Below, piece after piece: positions 63,754 to 64,000 of a DNA stretch of 64,000 nucleotides. The notes below the pieces were generated by a model. It saw only the letters and a list, made by a program, of their open reading frames with translations. It was not told the origin of the DNA and ran no database searches. Position numbers and translations under genes: made by a program. This stretch comes from Thiotrichales bacterium. Lineage in GTDB: Bacteria > Pseudomonadota > Gammaproteobacteria > Beggiatoales > Beggiatoaceae. Position 1 is the first letter of the stretch. Each line of letters opens with the position of its first letter. The DNA lies in NCBI GenBank assembly GCA_016744475.1, contig JADGEH010000006.1:22522-86521 (forward strand), read 5' to 3'.

Positions 63754-64000
63754 ATGAGCCACTACATAAACCGCATCACCACTAAACGCCCATTTTCAGC
63801 ACTATGAGGTGTTACCCAAGAAGAATTTGATAAACTATGGCCTGTATTTACCCTAGTTTCACAAGAAAAAGTAGAGCTTTAACATCAAAAAAATCAGGGG
63901 GCATACAAAAGAAAGCCTAGATATTCTCATTCTCAAGCGCTTAAAACACATATAGATAAATTAATATTTATACTGTATGACATGAAGAACTATCCCACTG
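63754..64000 (+). pseudogene. Transposase N-terminal fragment, decayed
   Basis: One frame reads MSHYINRITTKRPFSAL, TGA, GVTQEEFDKLWPVFTLVSQE, TAA, then RYSHSQALKTHIDKLIFILY and MKNYPT to the window edge. The layout (GVTQEEFDKLWPVF, later KLIFILYDMKNYPT) matches the N-terminal helix-turn-helix part of DDE transposases of the IS5-like Tnp_4 type. Two in-frame stops make it a pseudogene. Confidence 0.65.

Overview
The window reads as chromosome of a gammaproteobacterium, probably a large-genome, signalling-rich lineage such as the Thiotrichales/Beggiatoaceae (inference). Support comes from a type A RNase P RNA of gammaproteobacterial form, the neighbour pairs rluC/rne (divergent) and yfgM-bamB, a pcm-like/rhodanese/tolC block, rlmD, and an H-NS-like protein. 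The many hybrid kinases, a Roco protein, a class I lysyl-tRNA synthetase and abundant small inverted-repeat elements fit that kind of genome. No tRNA, rRNA operon, CRISPR array or complete insertion sequence was seen.

Layout. 1-6.3 kb: end of a large hybrid histidine kinase, a MutT-ThiE fusion and a DUF58 protein. 6.4-16 kb (minus strand): four histidine kinases in close succession behind a PhnD-like periplasmic binding protein, a probable sensory relay with no output domain in the cluster. 16.1-20.4 kb: three tandem pilins, a GspF/PilC-type membrane protein and a STAND-like ATPase. 20.8-24.6 kb: a compact AT-rich three-gene operon (V4R-domain protein, nucleosidase with a helical N-terminus, asparaginase with a C-terminal extension), the best candidate for an undescribed system. 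25-26.5 kb: a truncated EAD1-ATPase gene and a cyclase fragment among repeats. 26.5-28.8 kb: an ammonium transporter-chemoreceptor fusion. 29.2-33.2 kb: rlmD, small accessory genes and repeats. 33.7-36.8 kb: a very large exported protein of unknown function. 37.1 kb: rnpB. 37.6-43.6 kb: envelope and housekeeping genes. 43.9-45.1 kb: hoxU and hoxY without hoxF or hoxH. 45.4-51.8 kb: class I lysS, rluC and rne. 51.8-57.5 kb: membrane protein, H-NS-like, DUF302, glgP and a BLUF photoreceptor. 57.5-60.6 kb: alpha/beta hydrolase, bamB, yfgM. 60.9-63.6 kb: a Roco protein whose C-terminus resembles the EAD1 domain of the truncated ATPase at 25 kb. The window ends in a decayed transposase gene.

A striking general property is the load of small non-coding inverted-repeat (MITE-like) elements. 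At least five families recur. I call them A (about 105 bp, ends TATAGC, strong internal hairpin), B (ends TAGACTTGTCC), C (ends AGAGCCTATACGAAGATGG), D (ends TAGGCTCTGTTGACATTTGG) and E (ends GTAGGATGGGTA, with a related form E2). Several sit on gene ends and supply stop codons or C-terminal residues, and one truncates the EAD1-ATPase gene. All assignments are from reading the sequence and translations; no database search was run.
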